In this document: in pieces, positions 19,726 to 27,911 of the stretch
How the letters are laid out: every line of letters starts with the position of its first letter
Numbering within the stretch: position 1 is the stretch's first letter
NCBI RefSeq assembly: GCF_020866965.1
Contig: NZ_JAJATX010000008.1
Span: 62,001 to 126,000, forward strand
Direction: 5' to 3'
Length of the DNA: 64,000 nucleotides
DNA from: Microvirga roseola
GTDB lineage: Bacteria; Pseudomonadota; Alphaproteobacteria; Rhizobiales; Beijerinckiaceae
The notes under the pieces: model-generated
Databases searched by the model: none
Told to the model about the DNA's origin: nothing
The model's input: the letters and a program-made list of their open reading frames with translations, nothing else
Position numbers and translations under genes: made by a program

Positions 19726-19827
19726 GAAAGTGCCTCCTTGTGCGCTTTTCAGAAAGTTACTTAATGAGCATCGGTTACAAAACGGAACTTAGTCGTTGTT
19801 CCGGCCCATGGCAAATCAGGAGACACA
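19726..19827. promoter_or_regulatory. Divergent hxlR / FMN reductase promoter region
   Basis: This 102-base AT-richer gap lies between the two start codons. GTTACT and GTTACA half-site-like words lie about 15 bases apart near 19755 and 19774. They are candidate HxlR contacts, but the symmetry is imperfect. Confidence 0.4.
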
Positions 19828-20424
19828 ATGACCCTCAAGCTTCACACCATCGTCGTCAGCACCCGCCCCGGCCGGATCGGGCCGAGATTGCGAAATGGTT
19901 CAACGGCTTTGTAGCAGAGCACGGCAAGTTCGATCCGACCCTGATCGACCTGGTCGATTTCAAGCTGCCGATCTTCGACGAACCCGACTTTCCGATGATG
20001 CAGAACTACAAGAATGCCCACACGAAGGTCCGGGCGGAGAGCGTGAGATCCGCCGATGCATTCGTGTTCGTGACCCCGGAATACAACTACTCGCCGCCTC
20101 CCTCCCTCGTTAACGCCATCAGCTATCTCTCGCTGGAGTGGAACTATGCCCCCGTCGGCTTCGTGAGCTATGGCGGCATTTCGGGCGGTCTGCGTTCCGT
20201 GCAGGCGGCCAAGCAGCTCGTGACGTCGATGAAGATGATGCCGATTCCGGAAGGCGTGCCCATGCCGATGGTCTTCCAGAACCTGGACGAGAGCGGCAAT
20301 CTCAAGCCGACCGACATCTACAAGTCCTCGGCCGCGGCGATGCTCGACGAACTGCACCGGTGGGCCGAGACGCTGAAGCCGCTGCGGATCGAGCGCAAGA
20401 CGCCCCCTCAAGGCGGCTGCCTGA
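19828..20424 (+). pseudogene. NADPH-dependent FMN reductase, carries two compensating frame breaks
   Basis: A flavodoxin-like reductase. The start is ATG 19828 (MTLKLHTIVVSTRPGRIGP). Reading then has to slip to the frame one base back at about 19881-19883 to continue EIAKWFNGFVAEHGKF, FVTPEYNYSPPPSLVN and GFVSYGGISGGLR. Near 20403-20407, a CCCCC run, the original frame must be regained to stop at TGA 20424. Otherwise the frame runs through the terminator and into the next gene. The ends are therefore in register (199 codons), with a missing and an extra base inside. It is divergent from the HxlR regulator. The protein as written would be non-functional, but sequencing error is a serious alternative. 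Confidence 0.8.
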
Positions 20425-20445
20425 GCCGAACGCTGGATAATGGAA

Positions 20446-20478
20446 AAAGGCACCGCCGTGGCGAACGGCGGTGCCTTT
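20446..20478. terminator. Bidirectional intrinsic terminator
   Basis: AAAGGCACCGCCG (20446-20458) pairs perfectly with CGGCGGTGCCTTT (20466-20478) around a seven-base loop. It is flanked by A- and T-runs on both sides. It lies between the convergent FMN reductase and iron alcohol dehydrogenase genes and can stop transcription from either direction. Confidence 0.85.
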
Positions 20479-20500
20479 CCCGTTTGCGGACGCGAGCCGG

Positions 20501-21664
20501 TCAGAGCCGCCCGGCCAGCGCGTCCTCGAAGAGCTTGCGGGCGCTTTCCTTGGTGATCGGCACCGGGTTGCCGCCGGCGGTCGGATCGTTGGGCGCCATG
20601 TCGGACATCTCGTCGAAGCGCGCGCTGTCGACTTTCAGGCCTTCGAGGGTGTGCGGCACGCCGAGATCCTTGCGCAGTTGCAGCACCCAGTCGAGGAAGG
20701 TCTGGAAGCTCGGCTCAAGGCCGATATAGGCGGACAGCCGCGCGATCCTCTCCTCGATGGCATTGCGGTTATAGACCAGCACGTAAGGCATGAAGACCGC
20801 ATTGGTCAGGCCATGATGCGTGTCGTAGAGCGCACCGGTCGGATGCGAGAGCGCATGGATCGCCCCCAGCCCTTTCTGGAAGGCGGTGGCGCCCATGGCG
20901 GCGGCGGACATCATCTGCGCGCGGGCCTCGATGTCCCTGCCGTCTTTGTAGGCGCGCGGCAGGTATTCCTTCACGAGGCGGATGCCCTCCACCGCGATGC
21001 CGTCGGCCATCGGGTGATAGCCCGGCGCGCAATAGGCCTCGATGCAATGCGCGAGTGCATCGAGGCCCGTGCCTGCCGTGATGTGGGGCGGCATGCCCAC
21101 CGTCAGTTCCGGATCGCAGATCACGATCTTCGGCATCATGAGAGGATGGAAGATCACCTTCTTGGTGTGCGTGGCTTCCTGCGTGATCACGCCGGCGCGA
21201 CCGACCTCCGAGCCTGTGCCGGCCGTCGTCGGCACGGCGATGATCGGCAGAATGCCGTTGGGATCCGCCCGGGTCCACCAGTCGCCGATATCCTCGAAAT
21301 CCCACATGGGCCGGGTCTGTCCCGCCATGAAGGCGATGACCTTGCCGGCATCCAGCGCCGAACCGCCGCCGAAGGCCACGACGCCGTCATGCCTACCGCT
21401 CTTGAGAGCTTCCAGCCCCCTGTAGACATTCGTCTCGACCGGATTCGGCTTGATGTCGGAGAAGATCGCCGCCTTGAGACCAGCCGTGAGAAGCTGGTCG
21501 AGCGCCGCCTTCGTCATGGCTTGAGTCGCCAGAAACGGATCCGTGACGATGAGAGGAGCCGAGATGCCGACGGCCTTGCAGGCCTCGGCCAGTTCCGAAA
21601 TGCGGCCTACGCCGAAGCGCACGGCGGTGGGATAGTTCCAGTTGGAGCGAGGTGATGAGGTCAT
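20501..21664 (-). CDS. Iron-containing alcohol dehydrogenase
   Basis: A group III, Fe-dependent, NAD(P)-linked alcohol dehydrogenase of 387 residues. The cofactor loop is FGGGSALDAGK, followed by the PTTAGTGSE motif. The metal ligands fall in AHCIEAYCAPGYHP and in the downstream histidine segment HALSHPTGALYDTHHG. It is the last gene of the minus-strand amine cluster. In a gamma-glutamyl pathway it would oxidise the alcohol of a gamma-glutamyl amino-alcohol to the aldehyde, passing it to the aldehyde dehydrogenase encoded 12 bases upstream. That role is inference from context. Confidence 0.92.
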   Translation of the reverse strand: MTSSPRSNWNYPTAVRFGVGRISELAEACKAVGISAPLIVTDPFLATQAMTKAALDQLLTAGLKAAIFSDIKPNPVETNVYRGLEALKSGRHDGVVAFGGGSALDAGKVIAFMAGQTRPMWDFEDIGDWWTRADPNGILPIIAVPTTAGTGSEVGRAGVITQEATHTKKVIFHPLMMPKIVICDPELTVGMPPHITAGTGLDALAHCIEAYCAPGYHPMADGIAVEGIRLVKEYLPRAYKDGRDIEARAQMMSAAAMGATAFQKGLGAIHALSHPTGALYDTHHGLTNAVFMPYVLVYNRNAIEERIARLSAYIGLEPSFQTFLDWVLQLRKDLGVPHTLEGLKVDSARFDEMSDMAPNDPTAGGNPVPITKESARKLFEDALAGRL

Positions 21665-21675
21665 CTTGTTTTCTA

Positions 21676-23067
21676 TCAGATCTGACGGAGGTGGTAGGAT
21701 TTCGGGCGGGTGAGCGATTCATAGGCCAGCCGCGACAGGCTTGCGCCGCGGCCCGTCTCCTTCACGCCGGTCCAGGCGAGCGCGGGATCGAGATAGTCGC
21801 AGCGGTTCATGAAAACGGTGCCGGTCTCGAGCTTCTCCCCGATGGCCTCCGCCGCGTCGACGTCGGACGTCCAGATGGCGGCCGAGAGACCATAGGGCGA
21901 ATCGTTCATGAGGCGGATGGCCTCCTCGTCGCCCTTCACCTTCATGATGCCGACGGTGGGGCCGAAGCTTTCGTCCCGCATGACGCTCATGGAGTGATCG
22001 ACATCGGTCAGCACCTGCGGCGCGAGATAGGCCGTATTGCCCGTATCCGCCAGGAAGCGTTTGGCATCGATGTGGGCCCCTGCGCCCTTTGCCACCGCTT
22101 CCGCATTCTGCTGGCGCACGAGATCGGCGAAGCGCTTGTGCGCCATGGGGCCGAGCGTCGTCGCCTCTTCGAGCGGGTTGCCGAGCACGTATGTGTTCAC
22201 GAGATCGACCGCGCCCTCGACGAAGCGGTCATAATGCTTCTCGTGCACGTAGATGCGCTCGATGCCGCAGCAGCACTGGCCCGAGTTGAAGAAGGCGCCG
22301 TCGACGAGGTTCTCGATGGCATGGTCGATGTTCGCGTCCTCGCGCACATAGGCCGGGTCCTTGCCGCCGAGTTCGAGGCCGAGAGAGGTGAAGGTCCCCG
22401 CCGCCGCGCGCTCGATGGAGCGCCCGCCGGTGACGGAACCGGTGAAGTTGCAGTGATCGACGAGACCGCCGCTCAGGATCCGGCTCGTCTGATCGTGGCT
22501 GAGATGCAAGTTTTGGAACAGGCCCTTCGGCAGGCCCGCCCGGTCCATGGCCATCTGGAAGCGTTCGCCGGCCAGAACCGTCTGGGATGCGTGCTTCAGC
22601 AGCACCGCATTGCCGGCCATGAGTGCCGGCACGATAGTGTTGATGGCGGTCAGGTACGGATAGTTCCAGGGCGCGATCACGAGAACGAGCCCCACGGGCT
22701 CGCGCTTGATCATGCGGCGGAAGCCCGACTTCTCGTCATCGGCGGGAATGGGCTGGAGGCTCTCCTCCGCGATGCCGATCATATGGCGCGCGCGCTCCTC
22801 GACCCCGCGGAACTCGCCGCCGTAGCGCACCGGACGGCCCATCATCTGGGCGATCTCAGGCACCACCTCCTGGTTCATGGCCAGCAGGGCATCGAGGAAA
22901 GCGGAGAGCCTGCTCGCGCGCTCAGCCATGGATGTGCTGCGCCATGCCTTCTGCGCCTCGCGTGCCGCGGCGATGGCCGCATCGATGGCCGCCTCGGACA
23001 TGATGGGACGGCGGACGAACTCACGCCCGTCGATGGGAGAAATACAGACGATATCGGTGTCGGCCAT
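21676..23067 (-). CDS. Aldehyde dehydrogenase family protein
   Basis: An NAD(P)-dependent aldehyde dehydrogenase of 463 residues. It has the VIAPWNYPYL cofactor-site segment, the general base glutamate in LELGGKDP, and the catalytic cysteine in NSGQCCCGIER, an unusual Cys-Cys-Cys run. Many family members have 480-500 residues; this one is on the short side but has both ends. It lies between the iron alcohol dehydrogenase and glutamine synthetase-like genes with gaps of only 11-12 bases, so all three are on one message. The proposed role is oxidation of a gamma-glutamyl aldehyde to the acid. Confidence 0.92.
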   Translation of the reverse strand: MADTDIVCISPIDGREFVRRPIMSEAAIDAAIAAAREAQKAWRSTSMAERASRLSAFLDALLAMNQEVVPEIAQMMGRPVRYGGEFRGVEERARHMIGIAEESLQPIPADDEKSGFRRMIKREPVGLVLVIAPWNYPYLTAINTIVPALMAGNAVLLKHASQTVLAGERFQMAMDRAGLPKGLFQNLHLSHDQTSRILSGGLVDHCNFTGSVTGGRSIERAAAGTFTSLGLELGGKDPAYVREDANIDHAIENLVDGAFFNSGQCCCGIERIYVHEKHYDRFVEGAVDLVNTYVLGNPLEEATTLGPMAHKRFADLVRQQNAEAVAKGAGAHIDAKRFLADTGNTAYLAPQVLTDVDHSMSVMRDESFGPTVGIMKVKGDEEAIRLMNDSPYGLSAAIWTSDVDAAEAIGEKLETGTVFMNRCDYLDPALAWTGVKETGRGASLSRLAYESLTRPKSYHLRQI

Positions 23068-23079
23068 GATGATGCTTTA

Positions 23080-24450
23080 TCAGATGATTTCGAAGTAGCG
23101 GGCGAGCTGCCAGTCGGTGATGGCCTTGCGGGCCTCACGCTCCTCCCATTCGCGCGTTGCGGCGTAATGGTCAACAAAGGTATCGCCAAAGAGCTGGCGC
23201 GCCGCCTGAGAGCCCTTGAGCCGCTCGGCGGCCTCACCCAGCGAGCGCGGCAGGGCGCGCTCCTTCGGGTGTTCGACCGCATAGGCGTTGCCCGCGACGG
23301 GCTCGCCCGGATCGACCCGGTTCTCGATGCCCCAGAGGCCTGAGCCGATGGCGGCGGCGAGCGCGATATACGGATTGATATCGGCGGCGGCGACCCGGTA
23401 CTCCACCCGCTGCGACTTCTCGGAGCCCGGAATGACGCGCAGCGCCGTGGTGCGGTTCTCCACGCCCCAGGCGGAATCCGTCGGCGCCCAGAAGCCGGGG
23501 ATCAGCCGTGTGTAGCTGTTCACCGTGCAGGCGACCATGGCAAGGATCTCGGGCATCAGCCTCTGCTGGCCGCCCACGAACCAGCGCATGGTCTCGGACA
23601 TGCTGTGCGGCTTCTCGGGATCATAGAAGGCGCCCTTGCCGGTGCGGATATCGCGCAAGGACGCGTGCAGGTGGCCGGACTGGCCGGGCCAGTCGCGCGA
23701 CCACTTGGCCATGAAGGTCGCCATCCAGCCACGGCGCTGCGCCAGGATCTTGGTATATGTCTTGAACAGGGCCGCCTTGTCCGCCGCGCTCAGCGCATCG
23801 TCCACGCGGATTGCGGCTTCCAGCACGCCGGGACCGGTCTCCGTGTGCAGGCCCTCGATCTCGAAATCCATCTTCCGCCCGAGGTCGAGAAGCTCGTGGT
23901 AGAAATCGGAATGGACGCCGGAGCGCAGCACCGAATAGCCGAAGAAGCCCGGCGTGATGTTCTTCAGGTCCCGGTAGCTCTTCTCGCGCACGGAATGCGG
24001 AGTTTCCTCGAACAGGAAGAACTCGAACTCGGCGGCGGCCGAGACGGCGAAGCCCATATCCTCCGCCTTCTTCAGAACCCGGCGCAGAACGCCGCGCGGA
24101 CAGGCGGCCTCCGCATAGCCCTCGAACTCGGCGAGGAAGAACGGCAGGTCGTTCTCGAACGGAACGAGCCGCATGGATTCAGGGATCACCCGCGCCGTCG
24201 CATCGGGATAGGCCGTGTGCCAGCCGGTGAGCGTCGTGTTGTCGTAGAGCTGATCGTTGGAGTCCCAGCCCAGCACCACGTCGCAGAAGCCGAATCCCTT
24301 CTCCAGGGCAGATTCGAACTTGTCGCGGGCCATGTACTTGCCGCGCATGATGCCGTCCACATCGGTGAGGCCGATCTTGACGAAGGGAAGATCGCGGCTG
24401 CGTACGTATTCGGCAGCGTCGGCGGCTGTCTTGATCTTGGGAGCGTCCAT
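23080..24450 (-). CDS. Glutamine synthetase family protein, gamma-glutamyl-amine ligase type
   Basis: A 456-residue GS-fold ligase. The beta-grasp N-terminal domain has the variant LTDVDGIMRGK. The catalytic domain has AAAEFEFFLF, HSDFYHEL, GQSGHLHASL (metal and ATP region), VNSYTRLIPG and ENRTTALRVIPG, and YRVAAADINPYIALAA. This is the PuuA/GlnA-like branch that joins glutamate to amines rather than ammonia. It sits between the permease and the aldehyde dehydrogenase. In this setting it would make a gamma-glutamyl amide from an imported amine. Which amine is used is not proven. The adjoining permease points to ethanolamine or a similar amino-alcohol. Confidence 0.9.
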   Translation of the reverse strand: MDAPKIKTAADAAEYVRSRDLPFVKIGLTDVDGIMRGKYMARDKFESALEKGFGFCDVVLGWDSNDQLYDNTTLTGWHTAYPDATARVIPESMRLVPFENDLPFFLAEFEGYAEAACPRGVLRRVLKKAEDMGFAVSAAAEFEFFLFEETPHSVREKSYRDLKNITPGFFGYSVLRSGVHSDFYHELLDLGRKMDFEIEGLHTETGPGVLEAAIRVDDALSAADKAALFKTYTKILAQRRGWMATFMAKWSRDWPGQSGHLHASLRDIRTGKGAFYDPEKPHSMSETMRWFVGGQQRLMPEILAMVACTVNSYTRLIPGFWAPTDSAWGVENRTTALRVIPGSEKSQRVEYRVAAADINPYIALAAAIGSGLWGIENRVDPGEPVAGNAYAVEHPKERALPRSLGEAAERLKGSQAARQLFGDTFVDHYAATREWEEREARKAITDWQLARYFEII

Positions 24451-24481
24451 CCGGAAAAAACCTTGAGCGAGGGAATGTATG

Positions 24482-24506
24482 GGGAGCGCGCCTCATGCGC
24501 GCTCCC
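24482..24506 (-). repeat. Hairpin between permease and GS-like genes
   Basis: GGGAGCGCGC (24482-24491) and GCGCGCTCCC (24497-24506) form a perfect 10-bp stem in the 65-base gap. In the minus-strand message it follows the permease stop. A T-run occurs about 25 bases later, so it could attenuate or process the transcript rather than end it. Confidence 0.55.
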
Positions 24507-24515
24507 TTGGTCTCG

Positions 24516-26045
24516 TCAGTAGGACTTGTATTCGCCCTGCCCCTTGGTGAGAGCGAACTCCTCCTCGGGAGAGAGGATCAGCTTGTGACGGCCGTGGACC
24601 AGGAAGTAGGCCATCATGACCGCATAGTAGATCGCCACGCCGATCACGCCGGCCCGGAACACGGGATCCGCGAACTGGAAGTAGAGCGTGACCGCCGCGA
24701 TGATCATGCAGATCGCCGCGCCTGCGATGCCGAACGGGCTCTTGTAAGGCCGTGCGATGTGCGGGAACTTCTTCTTGAGGACGATGTAGGACATGCCCTG
24801 CATGAAGTAGGCCAGCATCGCGCCCGCCACCGCCATGTTGAGCAGGGTGCCGCCGATCACGCCGGCGCCGGCCTCGGCGCCGACCGAGAACCAGATGATC
24901 ATCATCACCACGAGGCCCATCACCGCGCCTGCGATCAGCGCCACGTGCGGCGTCTGGCGCCCGCCATGCGTCACCGACAGGAAGCTCGGGAAGTAGCCCG
25001 CCCGCGAGAGCGAGTAGATCTGCCGCCCGAAGGCAAAGATGATGGTGTGGAACGAGGCGATGAGGCCGATGACCGCGATCGCCGCGAGGATCTTCGCGAT
25101 GTCCGAACCGAACAGGGTGCGGAACCCATCGAGAAGCGGCTCGCCCGACTTGCCGAGAACGGCGGCACCCGGCGCGATACCCGTGTTCAGGAAGAGCACG
25201 AGGAAGGCGGAGACGATGAGCGTCAGGATGCCCGCGATGATGCCCTTCGGCATGTCGCGCTGCGGGTCGTGCGATTCCTCCGCCGCCAATGGGAGCTGTT
25301 CGATGGCGAGGAACAGCCAGACGGCGAAGGGCAGCGACGTCAGGATGCCGGCGACGCCCATCGGCAGGAACGGCCCGTTTCCTTGGGGCAGTTCTGTGCC
25401 GTCGGCGCCGATGTTCAGCGCCCAGCGGGAGAAGTCGAACTCACCGGAGACCAGCACCGAGACGTAGAAGAAGGCGAGCACCGCGAGCGCCATGAGCGTC
25501 ACGGTGACGGTCACCTTGAACGACAGTTCGACGCCGACGATGTTGAGCCCGACGAAGAGCGCATAACAGAGGACCCAGTAGACCGGCTGGAATGCAGGCG
25601 ACGTCTCGAAGATCGCCGAGAGATAGGCGCTGATGAAGAACACGATCACGGCCGGGGTCAGCACGAACTCGATGTTCTCGGCAATGCCCGTGATATAGCC
25701 CGCCCACGGCCCCATGGAGGTGCGGGCGAAGGAATATGCGCCGCCCGTATGCGGCAGGGCCGGCGACATCTCGGCCAGCGAGAAGGTGAGACCGAGATAC
25801 ATGATCGCGATGATGATCGTCGCGAAGAACATCGAGCCGAAGCCGTTGGCGAGGCCGAGGTTCCAGCCCGAATAGTGGCCCGAGATCACCGCGCCGACGC
25901 CGAGCGCCCAGAGCGACCAAACGCGGGCGTGCCGCTTGAGGCGACGCGCTTCGAAATAGGTTGCGTCCACCGTGGTGTAGGTAATTCCGGCGGCGCTGTG
26001 CACCCCGGTCTGCGGGGTCGGTGCCCCGGCGCTTTCGATCGACAT
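24516..26045 (-). CDS. APC-family permease, ethanolamine-permease-like
   Basis: An inner-membrane amino acid/polyamine/organocation transporter of 509 residues with about twelve hydrophobic helices. The first helices carry ALGVGAVISGHYSGWNLG and AEMSPALPHTGGAYSF, which resemble the ethanolamine permease (Eat) branch more than generic amino acid permeases. A hydrophilic N-terminus of about 45 residues precedes helix 1. The ATG at 26045 follows GGAGGAAGAG, which decides the start over longer openings. It sits upstream of the GS-like ligase in the same direction. It probably supplies the amine that the ligase modifies; the substrate is inference. Confidence 0.85.
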   Translation of the reverse strand: MSIESAGAPTPQTGVHSAAGITYTTVDATYFEARRLKRHARVWSLWALGVGAVISGHYSGWNLGLANGFGSMFFATIIIAIMYLGLTFSLAEMSPALPHTGGAYSFARTSMGPWAGYITGIAENIEFVLTPAVIVFFISAYLSAIFETSPAFQPVYWVLCYALFVGLNIVGVELSFKVTVTVTLMALAVLAFFYVSVLVSGEFDFSRWALNIGADGTELPQGNGPFLPMGVAGILTSLPFAVWLFLAIEQLPLAAEESHDPQRDMPKGIIAGILTLIVSAFLVLFLNTGIAPGAAVLGKSGEPLLDGFRTLFGSDIAKILAAIAVIGLIASFHTIIFAFGRQIYSLSRAGYFPSFLSVTHGGRQTPHVALIAGAVMGLVVMMIIWFSVGAEAGAGVIGGTLLNMAVAGAMLAYFMQGMSYIVLKKKFPHIARPYKSPFGIAGAAICMIIAAVTLYFQFADPVFRAGVIGVAIYYAVMMAYFLVHGRHKLILSPEEEFALTKGQGEYKSY

Positions 26046-26107
26046 GTCTCTTCCTCCAAGAAATGTCTGTCCCTCGGGCCACGGCACATCATGCGCCATG
26101 CCCGTCA

Positions 26108-26896
26108 TCAGAGCGTCCGTGCCCCCTCCCTCAAAAGCGGCGCGAGACGGCTTGCCCACGACGCCTGGCCGTCTTCCGTGCGGATCAGGTCGTTGCGGAT
26201 CTCGATCATCAGCGGTGCGAGCCCGCGCCTTTCGGCGTGGCGTTCGAGGGTGTGGAACACCCGGTCCGCTGGCGAATAGGGTTCGTTCATGCCGACAATC
26301 AGCGCGGGTTCGCGCTTCAGGCCTGCTTCGACGCTGCGGGCGAGGCGCTCGTCCCGGTCGAAGATGAGCCCGATCTGCCAGGGACGCGGCACGTCGCGGT
26401 AGACCGGCGTGAAGGAATGGATGGAGACGACAGCCCGCGTCTGTTCCGTCCGGACGCGGGGCTCAATGAGCCGGTCAACGCCGCGATGGAAGGCGTCATA
26501 GACCTCCCGGACCCGGTAGGCCCGCTCATCCGGATCGATGGTCTCGTTCGCCGGAATGACCGTCCGCTCGCTCAGGGTCCAGATGGAATCGGGGGCGGAG
26601 GGATCGCGGTTGAGATCGAGCACGAGGCGCGAGACCGTCGCGTGAACGAGCGGCGCATCGAGGAGACGCGACAGCTCCCTCGCGGCGCCGAGCGCGCCCG
26701 GGTCCCAGGCGATGTGGCTCTCCAGTTCGGCAGGGCCTAGTCCGAGGGTGCCGTAGCGGCGGGGGAGAAAATTGGAGGCATGCTCGCAGATGAGGAGGAT
26801 GGGGGAGCGCCCTTGGGGATTCTCCACGCGGGCGACCGGCTCTGCTGCCTCGGCAGCAGGCTCGACATCGGTCGCCACCCGACTCGCATTCCTCAT
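26108..26896 (-). CDS. N-formylglutamate amidohydrolase family protein
   Basis: A 262-residue metal-dependent amidohydrolase fold (PF05013). Motifs are LLICEHASNFLP (zinc site), HIAWDPGALG, VLDLNRDP, SIHSFTPVY and the late MIEIRNDLI glutamate. Classical members split N-formylglutamate in histidine breakdown, but no hut genes are nearby. As the first gene of the amine cluster it is well placed to hydrolyse the gamma-glutamyl amide product and return glutamate. The gene is divergent from the RpiR regulator, with about 125 bases between the start codons. Confidence 0.88.
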   Translation of the reverse strand: MRNASRVATDVEPAAEAAEPVARVENPQGRSPILLICEHASNFLPRRYGTLGLGPAELESHIAWDPGALGAARELSRLLDAPLVHATVSRLVLDLNRDPSAPDSIWTLSERTVIPANETIDPDERAYRVREVYDAFHRGVDRLIEPRVRTEQTRAVVSIHSFTPVYRDVPRPWQIGLIFDRDERLARSVEAGLKREPALIVGMNEPYSPADRVFHTLERHAERRGLAPLMIEIRNDLIRTEDGQASWASRLAPLLREGARTL

Positions 26897-26939
26897 GCGG
26901 TCCTCCGTTGCCCTGCCGGAGCAGGTTTAGGTCCCTCTT

Positions 26940-26958
26940 TGAACGATTGGTACGTTCA
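26940..26958. promoter_or_regulatory. Inverted repeat in rpiR/amidohydrolase promoter gap
   Basis: TGAACG (26940-26945) and CGTTCA (26953-26958) form a symmetric site with a seven-base centre. It is followed by an AT-rich stretch suited to promoters. Its position between divergent genes makes it a good operator candidate for the RpiR-type regulator. Confidence 0.5.
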
Positions 26959-27020
26959 TTATCGTTTTTTGCTATTTTGAAATTTCTGATACAGCTTTTC
27001 AGAACCGTCAAGGAGGGGCT

Positions 27021-27908
27021 GTGGATCGATCCGGAATGCGCGATGGGAGAGACCTCCCCCCAGCCGACCAGCCCAGCCTCGCCGAGCGCATCCGGCACGA
27101 GATGGATTCCTTCACGCCGAGCGAAAAACGGGCGGCGCACCTGCTCCTGAGCCATTATCCCTTCGCCGGCCTGGATACCGCTGCGGAATTCGCCTCGCGC
27201 GCGGGGATCTCCGCCCCCTCGGTCCTGCGTTTCGTCACGCGGCTGGGATTCGGCGGCTTTCCCGATTTCCAGAAGCATTTGCGCGAGGAACTCGAGGCCC
27301 AGCTCCTGTCCCCGCTCGCCAAGGCCGGCCCCTCCGACAAGGGACAGGGCGCACCCGCCCTCGCCTCCTTCGCGGAAGCGGTGATCGGGAACCTGCGTGC
27401 GACGGTGGACAATATCGCCCCGGCCGAGTTCGATGCGGTGGTCGCGCTGCTCAGCGACCCGCGCCGGAACATCCATTTCACGGGAGGGCGTTTCACGGGC
27501 GCACTCGCCCGCTATGCGGAAAGCCATTTCCGCATCGTCCGCAGCCAGGTGGACTTCATCGAAGGACAGCCCGCCCTCTGGCGCGACCGGATGATCGAGA
27601 TCGGAAGGAAGGACGTGATCGTCGCCTTCGACATCCGCCGTTACCAGGAGGATGTGATCGCCCTGTCAGAAACCGCGGCGGGACAGGGTGCGACGGTCGT
27701 GCTCCTCACCGACCCCTGGCTCTCCCCCATCGCCCGCGTGGCGCGCCATGTGCTGCCGGCCCATATCGCAGCACCCTCGAACTGGGATTCCTCGGCGGCG
27801 CTTCTCCTGCTCACGGAGGCCATCGTCGCAGCCGTCACCAAGCGCCTGTGGGAGACGGCGAAGCCGCGCATGGAGGCGGTCGAGCGGCTCAGAAACGAGC
27901 GCTCCTGA
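27021..27908 (+). CDS. MurR/RpiR family transcriptional regulator
   Basis: A 295-residue regulator with an N-terminal HTH_6 domain (about residues 15-95: FTPSEKRAAHLLLSHYP, FASRAGISAPSVLRFVTRLGF) and a C-terminal SIS sugar-isomerase-like ligand domain (about 125-260, including IHFTGGRFTGALARYAE). RpiR proteins sense phosphorylated sugars or other small anionic ligands. The start is GTG 27021, directly after AAGGAGGGGCT. It is divergent from the amidohydrolase-permease-GS-ALDH-ADH cluster and is the likely controller of it. A gamma-glutamyl intermediate as inducer is speculation. Confidence 0.9.
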   Translation: MDRSGMRDGRDLPPADQPSLAERIRHEMDSFTPSEKRAAHLLLSHYPFAGLDTAAEFASRAGISAPSVLRFVTRLGFGGFPDFQKHLREELEAQLLSPLAKAGPSDKGQGAPALASFAEAVIGNLRATVDNIAPAEFDAVVALLSDPRRNIHFTGGRFTGALARYAESHFRIVRSQVDFIEGQPALWRDRMIEIGRKDVIVAFDIRRYQEDVIALSETAAGQGATVVLLTDPWLSPIARVARHVLPAHIAAPSNWDSSAALLLLTEAIVAAVTKRLWETAKPRMEAVERLRNERS

Positions 27909-27911
27909 TCC

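Noticed and set aside
24495-26279. A 594-codon plus-strand frame opposite the ethanolamine-permease-like gene
   Set aside because: Composition is His/Asp/Arg-rich nonsense and it lies exactly opposite a membrane protein with good helices.
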